From NCBI GenBank assembly GCA_002490665.1, contig DKUL01000056.1, positions 1 through 64,000 of the forward strand: a stretch of DNA of 64,000 nt, read 5' to 3'. Of this stretch, positions 37,501 through 45,342 are shown in pieces (position 1 is the first letter of the stretch; each line of letters starts with the position of its first letter). Under the pieces are notes generated by a model. That model did no database searches, had not been told where the DNA came from, and was given only the letters and a program-made list of their open reading frames with translations. This DNA is from Lachnospiraceae bacterium UBA7205. GTDB taxonomy: Bacteria; Bacillota; Clostridia; Lachnospirales; Lachnospiraceae. Both the position numbers and the translations under genes were made by a program.

Positions 37501-40259
37501 TTCTGTGTATCTAATTCATCCCAGTTAAAATCATAACGGTTGCTCTGGTACGGATAATTGTTCGCACCTGTCAAGCCGATTTCTTCACCATAATAGATGA
37601 CCGGCTGTCCTTTTGCTGTAATCTGCAATGTAGCCGCTGCATAGGAAGCTGCTGCCGCTGCATCCGGAGACCAGTCGTTCTTCAATAAATTCTGCTTAAA
37701 ACCATCCTCGTCATGGCTGCTCAAAAACTGACCTGTCAGATAGGTATTGTTCAGTGCCTTATTTCTGTCTGCCAGCTTTGCCTCAACAGAACTGATACCG
37801 CCCCCTACAAACTCCGTTGCCCATTCATTGAAATTGAAGTCAAGCAGGGAATCCATCTGTCCGTTTCCAATCCTGTTGCCATTTGCCGAATTGTAGCCTG
37901 CACCAAAGTACTCACCAATCATCTTAAACTTTGGATTTGCCTTGGTCAGCTCATTCTTGAATGCCCTCCAGGTCGTATCGTCAACATGCTGGACTGTGTC
38001 CACGCGGAAGAAATCAACGCCTTTCTTTGCCCAGTTCACCTGCCATTTAATAATCTTGTCCCTGACCTCGGGAAGCTCTGTCAGGAAGTCGGGAAGTCCC
38101 GCCTGATATCCGCCAAGCTCATGGTTGGTTTCATCTACGTCCTCTTTGTCCCTCAGCATACCAGGAAACTTGTCGGTTTCCTCCATGCCGTATCCTGCAT
38201 GGTTTACCACCACGTCAACCATGACCTTCATGCCTTTTTCATGGGCAGTACTGATTAATGTCTCAAATTCCGCTTCTGTTCCAAGCGCGGGATTTAATTT
38301 TTCAAAGTCACTTGCCCAATAACCATGATAGCCGGCATAAAACGGAACTTTATCCGAACCATCCCCACTGACGGTCACGCCTGCTACGTTCTCTACAATT
38401 GGTGTAATCCATATGGTATTGACACCCAAATCCTTTAAGTAATCTAATTTCTCTGTAACGCCTTTAAAATCGCCGCCGTGATACAAGCCTGGATTGTCAC
38501 CGGCTGTATTTTCGCCGTTCGCAGCATTGTTGCTGCTATCCCCGTCAAAGAAACGGTCCGTCACCATGAAATAGATAACAGCTTCGTCCCAGTCGAAATC
38601 GCTGTCTGTTTTTTCCTTGACGGTTACAGATACCTTTGCGGATAGCTTTTTACCAGAAACAGGCTCCACTGTGATGGGAAGCTCATATGTTCCAGCATCA
38701 TTGCTGTCCCTTACTGACAGGGTGACCGCAAGCAGCTGCGGGTCAATTGTCAGCTTATCACTGATTCCTAATTGGGAGGCATCCACGGACGCACTCTTAA
38801 TCAGGACTTTAGATTGCTCGCTTCCGTTGAGAACAAGGGATAACACATTATTCTGTGTGTAATCCATGGATTCCAGCTGTAAGGAGGCATCTACAGAATT
38901 CAGTTTTATCATGGGTTTTTCTTCATAGACACCTATTCCATGAATATACCAGAGTTCTGCCGTCTCTGCTTCACCTTTAAGCTGGTAAAAACGGTTGTCG
39001 TCCTGACCTGTCCAAATGTCACCTGCAGTTGGTTTTCCAAAAAGACCGATTTTTGCATAAGGGGTATCAACCTCTGTGGTCAGCCAATTGATACCATTGT
39101 CCGTATCTTCAAGTGTCTCTGTAAATGCATACAGTTTTCCTGGATTATCCGTCTTTCCCTCCCAGACATATAAATCCGGCGTGCTGACATCCTGGTCAGG
39201 AGCAGCGGGATTGTAATAATGCACTGTATATTTATATGAATTCAGATATGGATTTACGCCATACAGGCCTTCATTATAGACGAGCCATAGCTCTGCCTTA
39301 TTGCCTTTTTTAATTTCATAAGTCCATTCTTTTTCCTTTACGCCGTCAACCCATTTGCCTTCCGGCCTTGCATTTAAATTGATATGCGGATATGGCAGTG
39401 AGATTGTCATGGTGAGCCATGTTTTGCCTTTTTCCGTATCTTCGTCTGTGGTTATCTTTTCGAACTTGTAATCACCATTCGCATCCTCCGGGGAGCACTT
39501 GTCCCAGATATGTAAGTCTGGCCCTTCTGCCGTTGTGGGAACATCTGCATTGGGATTGTAGTAGTGAATGGTGTATTCGTACTGCTCGGTTCCTGGCACG
39601 TAGACAACACTATTTGGGTCGTTACCGCCGCTATTTAAACTGTTGTTCGGGTCGCGGAGCCAATGTTCCTTTCCATCACTGTCTGTGTAGAAAAACTTAT
39701 ATTGGTATGTACCATGTGTCAGTTCAACTTCAAGTGAATGGACACCTGTTTCCGCATCCTTTGTCATCTTGTATGCTTCATCGACTGACCAGCTTGACAT
39801 CTCTCCACGCACATATACGTTTTCTACTTCACTGTTTTTGTAGCGGAATGTTACTGTACTTCCGTTTACTTCTGGGCTGACAATTTTATTTGGATCATCA
39901 CCCGGAATTGTAAATATACTGTTTTTATCATTGTCGCTAGTAACGGACTCATTATTTGGGTCGCGAATCCAATTGCCATCAACGATAAACTTATATGGAT
40001 ATTCACCAGCTGTAAATGCCTCTGTTGTCTGATAAGTAAAAACATTATTTTCAACAGTCATATCAAACTGTTTCCAATCATCAGAAGCAGAAGCAAATCC
40101 CTTTGTTCCAATTGCAACTTTTACATTTTTTGCTAAAACATTTAGATAACGAAAAGTTACTTTTTTATCGGTACCGATTTCAGGACTGACAACACTGGTA
40201 TTTTCTGACATGGACGCTTGCGCATAATATTTTTCAGTATCATTATCCCACGTAGACAC
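31587..40259 (-). CDS. Amylase-pullulanase, main part (two GH13 catalytic domains)
   Basis: 2890 codons from the GTG at 40259, but in frame with the signal-peptide segment upstream, from which only one TGA separates it. Order: two E-set starch-binding-like domains (FIVDGNWIRDPNN; RDPNNSLNSG), two PUD-like domains (HYYNPNADVP; HYYNPAAPDQ), alpha-amylase barrel about 565-1010 (DVVVNH, FFRVDTVQH, MIGEYF, FLSSHDEDG), another PUD/CBM41-like domain (LRLHYHRPDG), a CBM48-like domain (VWAPTADKVQV), type I pullulanase barrel about 1480-2030 (YNWGYDP, FRFDLVGLLD, FYGEGWTMN, ASCHDNYSL), four FIVAR-like helical repeats (YTDESW), and about six Ig/MBG-like beta repeats to the end. Secreted alpha-1,4 and alpha-1,6 glucan hydrolase. 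No LPXTG or S-layer anchor is seen. The GTG lacks a ribosome site and a signal peptide, so this part alone is unlikely to be a gene. Confidence 0.88.
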   Translation of the reverse strand: MSTWDNDTEKYYAQASMSENTSVVSPEIGTDKKVTFRYLNVLAKNVKVAIGTKGFASASDDWKQFDMTVENNVFTYQTTEAFTAGEYPYKFIVDGNWIRDPNNESVTSDNDKNSIFTIPGDDPNKIVSPEVNGSTVTFRYKNSEVENVYVRGEMSSWSVDEAYKMTKDAETGVHSLEVELTHGTYQYKFFYTDSDGKEHWLRDPNNSLNSGGNDPNSVVYVPGTEQYEYTIHYYNPNADVPTTAEGPDLHIWDKCSPEDANGDYKFEKITTDEDTEKGKTWLTMTISLPYPHINLNARPEGKWVDGVKEKEWTYEIKKGNKAELWLVYNEGLYGVNPYLNSYKYTVHYYNPAAPDQDVSTPDLYVWEGKTDNPGKLYAFTETLEDTDNGINWLTTEVDTPYAKIGLFGKPTAGDIWTGQDDNRFYQLKGEAETAELWYIHGIGVYEEKPMIKLNSVDASLQLESMDYTQNNVLSLVLNGSEQSKVLIKSASVDASQLGISDKLTIDPQLLAVTLSVRDSNDAGTYELPITVEPVSGKKLSAKVSVTVKEKTDSDFDWDEAVIYFMVTDRFFDGDSSNNAANGENTAGDNPGLYHGGDFKGVTEKLDYLKDLGVNTIWITPIVENVAGVTVSGDGSDKVPFYAGYHGYWASDFEKLNPALGTEAEFETLISTAHEKGMKVMVDVVVNHAGYGMEETDKFPGMLRDKEDVDETNHELGGYQAGLPDFLTELPEVRDKIIKWQVNWAKKGVDFFRVDTVQHVDDTTWRAFKNELTKANPKFKMIGEYFGAGYNSANGNRIGNGQMDSLLDFNFNEWATEFVGGGISSVEAKLADRNKALNNTYLTGQFLSSHDEDGFKQNLLKNDWSPDAAAAASYAAATLQITAKGQPVIYYGEEIGLTGANNYPYQSNRYDFNWDELDTQKTNDGSIYNHYKKMLAIRSEYADVFAKGSRQFVSGTNADKYDVFSRSYNGTTLYVGINIDANTAKTAKFKVNNSGITGYKDLYSDQEYTVAEDGTIEVSIPAAKNGGTVVLVASSFEKGLIAPELTIAKGRETTLPEKLTYMSETGEETPVAVTYSMDTVEGVTLDGANRKITVADTFAGNTVELTATAGEDSIKFTVKVVEDKNLITLRLHYHRPDGKYEGWNVWSWREGSEGQQYDFATENDENGGKVVTFELEGRSASVLNYIIRKSTASDPWGGGKDFPEDCYVDLSDVLSGTVDYYVESGTFPGTRVLGDDVLIGVKIRSAKYNSTTNVIKVVTGTPITGGTNGIFTLKRADGTEIEITGVKLTSADKNEYEISLGSDLSGMEAVTKKYSLFYDGYEYPVAMPSLYSSDAFEQEYTYTGDDLGATWTSSKTTFKVWAPTADKVQVNLYQSGTEGADDLIETLDMTKGEKGVWSVQKAGDLNGVYYTYGVEVDGTTSEACDPYARTTGVNGNRAMVINLNATNPAGWASDRGPNAGMRYTDSIIYELHVRDFSIDESSGIQNKGKFLGLTEKGTKNTTGQTTGLDYLTDLGVTHIHLLPSYDYATVDETKLDTPQYNWGYDPKNYNVPEGSYSTDPYNGAVRVKEMKQMVKTLHDNNINVIMDVVYNHVYNADEFSFNKIVPKYFSRTNDDGSYSNGSGCGNDTASERSMVKKYIVDSVNYWADEYHIDGFRFDLVGLLDVDTINEVVNTVHETHPDVVFYGEGWTMNTTVSKDDVIMATQWTSEKTPKFAYFSDTIRNLLKGDTFSHGSTGFISGLTGQEELLAKCFTATTDWCKSPTQTVNYASCHDNYSLMDKLAVSRPDASFEDRTRMNNLAAAIYMTSEGIPLIHAAEELLREKLDEDGQPVENSYNSSDLVNSIKWSNLDKEAYRNVRDYYKGLIAFRKNHAALRLTTAAEVKANVKYNWITNETVMFVINGKDSIADEVSDGIVVIFNANTEAKDVDLYNGYGVAEGEWKVCINDQKAGIETIATVSDGKVTVAPISAMVLVKGETVDTDSIYGDNEQQKIAYLRSELQNLITAYEKLEKGSYTDESWTVFTDALEAARQTVANQAATLAELTGAKEKLEAAYNGLKVPEGVVDTGKLKALVARYQEIKAQGQGTYTDDSWKIFTTALKEAEDVLAKENATQDEVDQSYSRLETAYNGLAVWKPTMDSLKALIAEYEKMEQGNYTDESWAVFTNALTAAKAVVAKPDATSEEITQAENTLRAAYNALKVPEGAVDKGKLDLLVKTYRDLLAQGQGNYTNKSWTAFVNALSAAEALLASDTATQEEIDLAYENLKEAREGLVEATEPEIPEGLWTKWADNSGLELGEDGKYHITYTGKALKPAILVFDGPTQLKEKTDYTIAYKDNTNASTDGKEATVTIKGKGNYSEFFEEKFVIDQVDMNTLAIDDLYALVKVSDNQVQGTVALKPVVKYNGKTLKLNKDYTAAFVNADDGKTPGIYPVRVQAVNTNFKGYKDIEMTIADKATAVEMSKVKVSKIAAQSYAWDETTNRGKVQTPDFTVSYKNEPLTKDEQYIVRYDGVHTEAGQTATIVIKGKGTTFVGEKKVTFKITGQALKANMVTVDAPSQGLEYTGEALRPEVTVNLDKKPYDQYEVEYQNNTNAGKATVVVKGINGYTGTVKKTFKITPYDIEKTGSLFTFGKENAITDLIPYAKGGSKLSDEDMDARFVTSAGTILNLAQGRDYTLSYKNNKKVGVGSVTIKGKGNYKGTIKESPFTIKPQNLENLKDNITVGDIIVKNAKKYNRAIPVITDLDGKKLKNKTDFTVSDDSYVIIGEKDEAGNPVVGAAVTVTVTAAEGSNYEGSVSTTFRVIDNDKNISKATIKVNPQIYTGSPVELKKEDIAEITMKIKGEKVSLTPDDFEITGYTNNVKKGTAKVTIHGLREYGGTKTVTFKINAQPMNTR

Positions 40260-40280
40260 TCCATCTATCAGCCATATCCA

Positions 40281-40283
40281 TCA
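40281..40283 (-). other. In-frame TGA splitting the amylase-pullulanase
   Basis: The frame reads GGT GAT ACG TAT GAA TGA TGG ATA TGG CTG. Both sides are in the same frame with no other stop for about 3,140 codons. The codon before the change was probably CGA, GGA or TGG. No hairpin that would act as a bacterial SECIS element follows. Nonsense mutation, readthrough or sequence error are the options. Confidence 0.85.
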
Positions 40284-41030
40284 TTCATACGTATCACCTT
40301 TAAAATCTTCTTTTGGAATAATAATATCTACTGTCTGCTTCTTATTGTTATCATTATTAAAAAGAACTGCAAAACCACTTTCTTTGGATTTTGTCACATT
40401 TAATGTATAATATCCATCATCGCCAAGTGTAAGTCCTATCCCTGGCCATGTTATATCATCAAATCCTCCAGCCCAATCACTTCCATTATGATTAGCATAA
40501 AATGCTTTGACAGAAGCCCAATTAAGAGAGTTTTTAAAATGCAATATTACCTCTACCTGTTCCTCAACAGGATTTTCTTCTTCATCGCCCAGAAATTCAT
40601 TACTCTCTTCTTCCGTCGCTTCTGTTTCTGTCTCTGATGCTGTTTCTGTCTCTGCCGCTGTCTCCGTCTCTACTGTAGAAGACGTCGTTGTCTCGGTATT
40701 TCCACCCTCACTGGTTTCTTCCGACCCATCACCAGTCTGCGTGGATTCCGCTATCGCCTCACTCCTTTCCTCATAATTTGTCTCCTCTGAATCAAGGCTC
40801 TTCTGAACCTCACCGGATTCTTCACCGTCACTGTCATTACCCTCGTCCACATTGCCGGTTTCGGCTTCTCCATCAAACTCTTGTGTTTCACTTTCCGCTG
40901 CCCATACAGTCGAAAGCATGCCTGATGAAGTCTGTACGTTGGAAATGACCATGGCAAACACCAGTATCAGACTTAACATACTATTTGCTATGCTGCGTTT
41001 CTTCCTACAGAATTTCTTTTTTTGATCCAT
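40281..41030 (-). CDS. Amylase-pullulanase N-terminal segment (signal peptide, acidic linker, starch-binding domain)
   Basis: 249 residues. Basic N-terminus then hydrophobic core SMLSLILVFAMVIS, probably cleaved after TVWAA; a long Glu/Thr/Ser linker (residues 45-155, TETETA-type) follows, then a CBM26-type starch-binding domain (VILHFKNSLNWASVKAFYAN, ending in PKEDFKGDTYE). GGAGAAAAAG precedes the ATG. With the downstream frame it would give one secreted protein of about 3,147 residues. If the TGA is real, only this binding domain is secreted. Confidence 0.82.
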   Translation of the reverse strand: MDQKKKFCRKKRSIANSMLSLILVFAMVISNVQTSSGMLSTVWAAESETQEFDGEAETGNVDEGNDSDGEESGEVQKSLDSEETNYEERSEAIAESTQTGDGSEETSEGGNTETTTSSTVETETAAETETASETETEATEEESNEFLGDEEENPVEEQVEVILHFKNSLNWASVKAFYANHNGSDWAGGFDDITWPGIGLTLGDDGYYTLNVTKSKESGFAVLFNNDNNKKQTVDIIIPKEDFKGDTYE

Positions 41031-41070
41031 ACTTTTTCTCCTTTCTTTTTGCAGAAAACAGCCTTAATGG

Positions 41071-41082
41071 GAAACCGTTTTC
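41071..41082 (-). promoter_or_regulatory. LacI-family-like operator before the amylase-pullulanase gene
   Basis: GAAAACGGTTTC on the minus strand, an imperfect palindrome with central CG like MalR/CcpA sites, about 40 bases before the start codon and downstream of the promoter, a roadblock position. A small stem (ACAAAAGGACATT with AATGTCC, 41095-41127) lies beside it. Confidence 0.4.
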
Positions 41083-41138
41083 TATCTCATTGTTACAAAA
41101 GGACATTTCCAAGAATGTCCCCTTTGTAAAGATAATTT

Positions 41139-41168
41139 ATCTTATCGTATTTTCATGCAAAAAGTCAA
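41139..41168 (-). promoter_or_regulatory. Promoter of the amylase-pullulanase gene
   Basis: TTGACT (41163-41168), 18-base spacer, TAAGAT (41139-41144) on the minus strand, giving a leader of about 100 bases. Confidence 0.55.
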
Positions 41169-41332
41169 TATATGAGCGAACTTTTTCGAAACAATCAGCA
41201 TTGTGCACTTTTATTTTTGTTTTATTTGGTACTAATTTTCGTAATCTGTATAATATGCACTTTTTTTTAAGCAAAATTAATATGCAAAATTAATTTTTTG
41301 CCACATCCTCCCAGAAAGCATCTGAAAAACAT

Positions 41333-41375
41333 AAAAAAATACCAAATGAAAATTACTTTCATTTGGTATTTTTTT
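41333..41375. terminator. Strong bidirectional terminator
   Basis: ATACCAAATGAAA pairs with TTTCATTTGGTAT, flanked by A and T runs. It ends transcription arriving from the helicase gene 350 bases to the right and marks the edge of the AT-rich island. Confidence 0.85.
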
Positions 41376-41723
41376 ATGTTCCATACATTCATTCCAATAT
41401 TACAAAATAGTTTTGATAACCCTGTACACATCACTCTGCATTTACCATATCCTCCCCAAAAACTTTTTAAATGGAAATTTCAGATTATTTACGAGCTGCG
41501 CATGATTGATATCACTCGAACTCTTTTTCAAGTTTGCTGCAAGTTCTGTTTTTCATTGCATTTTCTCTATAAATCGTATCATTTTGATACGGTTTTGTTA
41601 CTTGTTTATGTGTTTTCAAATCTAGTGTACCCATACATGGATTTTCATATCTTCTTCACACCTTATCCACTTTGAGTAAAATCGCAAAAAGAACAAATAC
41701 ACCTTGCATCGGCATCAATATCT
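41376..41723. other. AT-rich gap without a convincing gene
   Basis: About 350 bases between the terminator and the helicase 3' end. An open frame on the plus strand lacks a ribosome site and codes for a low-complexity Phe/Ile-rich product; I see no gene, RNA or repeat here. Confidence 0.5.
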
Positions 41724-44444
41724 CTAATTAAGCACAGTCCTTTTCAATAATGCAATATCTTTATTATCATTTCTCGGCTGTATTGATGTAAGAATCTTCT
41801 CTTGAACTTCTGGAGACCAATAAATCTTCAAATGTTTTCTTGCTCTTGTAATTGCAGTATAAAAAATATTATGACTAATATTTTCATCTACCTCATTAGT
41901 TATAACAACCTTTACTGAATCAAATTCCAATCCCTGTGCTTTATGAATAGATACCGCATACGCAACTTGAAACGGAACAATAGTATTAGACGTAATGTCA
42001 TCGTCATCATCTTCGCTTCGTCTTTTATATACCGAAAAGCGAACTACTGTATTATCACACTCATATTCATCAACTATTTCAAAATCTTTCCCGGATGCAT
42101 CTAAACCATCTAATATTTTATCTAACTCCACATCAAATATAATCATTTCCCCCATAGCCGAATCAAATGTTGTTTCTATACCTCTAATTACTCCCTTCAT
42201 ATTATTGTAAATAACTGGAGCAAATCTTTCAGACTCATTAAACAAAATTGGATCACCGACTTTAAATTGTTGTAATCCCCATTCGTGAGCTTTATTCTCA
42301 TTACTCTCTTGCAAGAACCTATTTAAATTATTAATACCATACAGACCATCATAGTTTAAACAAAGAATTATTTCATCTTTTTCTACTTTAACAAAAACAG
42401 AATCATCTAGTCTCCTTGAATACTCTGGGCGAGAAATCAACTCACTAACATTATCTGTCATATTCCTAACACGATCCCAAAGCTCAAGCAATCGTTCATC
42501 TTCACTTCTAAATGGTGCCAATAACTCATATACAGATGTTTTTGAAATGAACTGTTTCACAATACTGAACCAATTTCCAAATCTAATTGATGCAATTTGA
42601 AATGTATCTCCCACAAGGAGAAGTAACTTAAATGAAGCCTTTTCCAGCACCTTCCTCATATGAGCATTGCTTACTGTACTGGATTCATCAATAATAAGAA
42701 TATCATATTCTGTTTTGACCCTCGAATTTGAAATAAACTTAGCAATGGTTAAATATTCACAATTTGCCACATTCACTTTTCTTTTTAAATTATCAACTGC
42801 CGGATTTGTCTGTGCCAGAAAGAGTTTGTCTTTATCCGCAAAATACTGTGACATTAATTTAATAAAGGTTGATTTCCCTGTACCCGCAGCACCATACAAA
42901 ACCCCTACCATAGAATGAGCAAATAATTCTTTTAACACATCTTTCTTTTCATCACAATAAAATGCTGTATTTTCATTCGCTAGCCACGCAGAAACCGCAA
43001 TCGAATAATTCTGCAATCCATTTGTAGATAATTGAACAAGTCTATCTAATATATATTTGCAATCCTCCACATAACTATAAATAAATGCGTGATTATTTTG
43101 CACTCTGATTTCGCTCTGAGGTCTATGTCCAAAGTATAACCTATTGTTGTATCGCTTTATTAAAGCATTTACATCCCCATATCCCTCCAACTCGCCAATC
43201 TGTGTAAATAATGTTCCATTAACTTCTGCATTTATCTTGATATGACGCGCCAACAATTGATCTATTTTATCCTTATAAGTTATGCAATCCAATAATACAC
43301 TATATCTAACCGTGTGGTCTATCGGAGAAAAATTAAAGGGTATTTTATCAAACGGAATACATCCGTTTTTTAAGTATAAAGAAAAATATCGACTCTTCAC
43401 ACTATAATATTGAGACTTAATCATGTTGTTATTCATTGAGTATAACAATAAGCGCAGGATATTCTCTCCTGCCATATTATTATTTATTATTCTTCTGCAT
43501 TCTGATAATGCATTTAAAACAACTGTCACTTGTGCTTTATCTCTAATCGATTGTTCTAATATTGCATACTCTTTCTTAGACATGCAAACAATATCAACAA
43601 GATTAATCCTATATCTTGTCATAAATTGACATAAACTTCTCGTTTCTGAATGCCCTGCATCATTTCTTGTGCCTGTTATAATACCACAAAAATTTTTAAA
43701 TTCGCAGTCACGAATTGCCACTTCCCACCCTATAATTACATTTATAGGCATTCTTTTATTCATTATTTCTATATCGGTTGGAACAACCAGAATCCTTGAA
43801 GCATAGTTACTCATAATTGGAATTTTCGTAAACGCAATAAGACGGTCCGTTTTATTATTCCTATCCGTAGCTTCACAGAATGTAATCTCAAAATAGCGGC
43901 TTCCCTTTACAAAAAAAGGTTTTATCTTCTGAATATAAAAACGGCTTCCCTTTGTACAATTTTCAATTATGCCAAATTTTTCAATTTCTTCTGCTATTTT
44001 ATTATAATACTCTTGCATCTTAGGATCTATATTTAAAGGAAACTTTTCTAAATTTTGCAAAACCGGAAAATTATAATTGTCAAAAAGAAATTTTCTTATC
44101 TCATACAAATAATTATAATATTTAAGCATTAGGCGCTCTGAATTTTCCTCGTCCGGCTTATAGTGCGAAACCACCATCTGTAAGAAATCATGAAATCTCG
44201 CAATACTTTTATATTGCCCTTTTGATTCGACATATTTTATACCTTTACAAAGGTTTTCATAATTATCTTCAATATCCTGATTGTTTGCATATATTTTTAA
44301 CATTATATGCTCAACAAAATGGCGCAAATCTGTGACAACATCCTGTGCCACCTCTCCTCTATCATCTCTTTCAATATTTTCAATATGACGGCAAATCGCA
44401 TTATCTATACGATGTATTTCTCTATCTATTTTCTCCGTAGACAC
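41724..44444 (-). CDS. SF1 (RecD/UvrD-like) helicase with large N-terminal region
   Basis: 906 residues from a GTG preceded by GAGGG. Residues 1-500 match nothing I recognise. Residues 515-890 hold the helicase: Walker A GVLYGAAGTGKSTF, motif Ia LAQTNPAV, Walker B ILIIDESSTV, motif III LLLLVGDTFQIAS, motif V VSIHKAQGLEFDSV and motif VI FYTAITRARKH. The SF1B-like motifs and the single long N-terminal extension suggest a DNA translocase in defence or repair. It is the first gene of the AT-rich island; a 120-base gap separates it from the next leftward gene upstream. Confidence 0.85.
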   Translation of the reverse strand: MSTEKIDREIHRIDNAICRHIENIERDDRGEVAQDVVTDLRHFVEHIMLKIYANNQDIEDNYENLCKGIKYVESKGQYKSIARFHDFLQMVVSHYKPDEENSERLMLKYYNYLYEIRKFLFDNYNFPVLQNLEKFPLNIDPKMQEYYNKIAEEIEKFGIIENCTKGSRFYIQKIKPFFVKGSRYFEITFCEATDRNNKTDRLIAFTKIPIMSNYASRILVVPTDIEIMNKRMPINVIIGWEVAIRDCEFKNFCGIITGTRNDAGHSETRSLCQFMTRYRINLVDIVCMSKKEYAILEQSIRDKAQVTVVLNALSECRRIINNNMAGENILRLLLYSMNNNMIKSQYYSVKSRYFSLYLKNGCIPFDKIPFNFSPIDHTVRYSVLLDCITYKDKIDQLLARHIKINAEVNGTLFTQIGELEGYGDVNALIKRYNNRLYFGHRPQSEIRVQNNHAFIYSYVEDCKYILDRLVQLSTNGLQNYSIAVSAWLANENTAFYCDEKKDVLKELFAHSMVGVLYGAAGTGKSTFIKLMSQYFADKDKLFLAQTNPAVDNLKRKVNVANCEYLTIAKFISNSRVKTEYDILIIDESSTVSNAHMRKVLEKASFKLLLLVGDTFQIASIRFGNWFSIVKQFISKTSVYELLAPFRSEDERLLELWDRVRNMTDNVSELISRPEYSRRLDDSVFVKVEKDEIILCLNYDGLYGINNLNRFLQESNENKAHEWGLQQFKVGDPILFNESERFAPVIYNNMKGVIRGIETTFDSAMGEMIIFDVELDKILDGLDASGKDFEIVDEYECDNTVVRFSVYKRRSEDDDDDITSNTIVPFQVAYAVSIHKAQGLEFDSVKVVITNEVDENISHNIFYTAITRARKHLKIYWSPEVQEKILTSIQPRNDNKDIALLKRTVLN

Positions 44445-44565
44445 TTCTTTACCCTCTCTTTATGTATTATTCTCAATCATACTTGAAGAACAAAACACCA
44501 TTCGTCCTGCAATGTCTTATGCTACTATAATTCCATAAATTTACTCTTACACATCCTTTCCACAT

Positions 44566-45342
44566 CTATTCCATTGTGATTGTTTTTTCCTTAATATGAC
44601 AAAGTATATTCCTCTTTTTACAAAACTCAATTACATATTCTGCCTGCTCATTATAAAACTTTTTATGTTGCTTATAAGCAGATACCTCCTTGCAGTAATT
44701 AGTCCGCCCAAAGATAATTTTATCTGTAAATGATATTGCTTCTAATAATTCACTCAACTTCTGATCAATCAAATTTGGTGTTGGATACGGCTCAATGCTT
44801 ACCCATGTTTTACAACCAGCATCATGCAATGCTTTCATAGCCGCCAATCTTGCTTGATATGTTGCTGTATATGGTTCCATCTTTTTTCTATAATCCTCAT
44901 CTAACGAAATCAGTGTAATACCATATTCATTATCCCTAGAGTAATTCGCAAGTTCTATCGGAAGTATACCCTTTGTCAAAACTGTACATTTTATATCTGC
45001 TTGATTAAGCATCTGAATCGCATCTAAACTCATTTGTGCAATTTCATCATATTCATACATAAACGGATCTGTCGTAAAACACAATTGAACGGACTCAATC
45101 TTATCTTTTAATTTTGGTATTTCCTGTTGGAGAAGTTGTAACGTATTTGACACCAAATAAGGCTGAATCCATTGCTCATATGTTTGAATTTTCCCGAATC
45201 GCTTTTTCTGCAAAAAAGCATAACATGGAAATTTACAGCCATGCGCACAGCCCAGGACATGATTCATAGTATAATCACCATACTCCACGCCCGTTTCATA
45301 GAGCATTGTCTTTCGTTGTATATAACCAGCCACTTTCTTCAT
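44566..45342 (-). CDS. SPL-like three-Cys-motif protein (radical SAM type), TcmP partner
   Basis: 258 residues. Near the N-terminus GCAHGCKFPCYAF gives Cys32-x3-Cys36-x3-Cys40, spaced 3-3 rather than the canonical CxxxCxxC. TDPF and later barrel-like segments (ITLISLDEDY; WVSIEPYPTP) resemble spore-photoproduct-lyase-like radical SAM proteins. The upstream gene encodes TcmP, defined by being next to such three-Cys proteins, and the two overlap by four bases, so they form a coupled pair. Biochemical function of the pair is not known to me; DNA modification or repair in a defence setting is an inference. Confidence 0.8.
   Translation of the reverse strand: MKKVAGYIQRKTMLYETGVEYGDYTMNHVLGCAHGCKFPCYAFLQKKRFGKIQTYEQWIQPYLVSNTLQLLQQEIPKLKDKIESVQLCFTTDPFMYEYDEIAQMSLDAIQMLNQADIKCTVLTKGILPIELANYSRDNEYGITLISLDEDYRKKMEPYTATYQARLAAMKALHDAGCKTWVSIEPYPTPNLIDQKLSELLEAISFTDKIIFGRTNYCKEVSAYKQHKKFYNEQAEYVIEFCKKRNILCHIKEKTITME

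Noticed and set aside
40281..40283. TGA as selenocysteine in the amylase-pullulanase
   Set aside because: No hairpin of bacterial SECIS type directly after the TGA, and no known selenoprotein in this enzyme family.
41095..41127. Riboswitch in the amylase-pullulanase leader
   Set aside because: Only one short stem is visible, without any known riboswitch core.
41298..41675. 125-codon frame on the plus strand
   Set aside because: Spans a terminator hairpin, no ribosome site, low-complexity Phe/Ile/Tyr-rich product.
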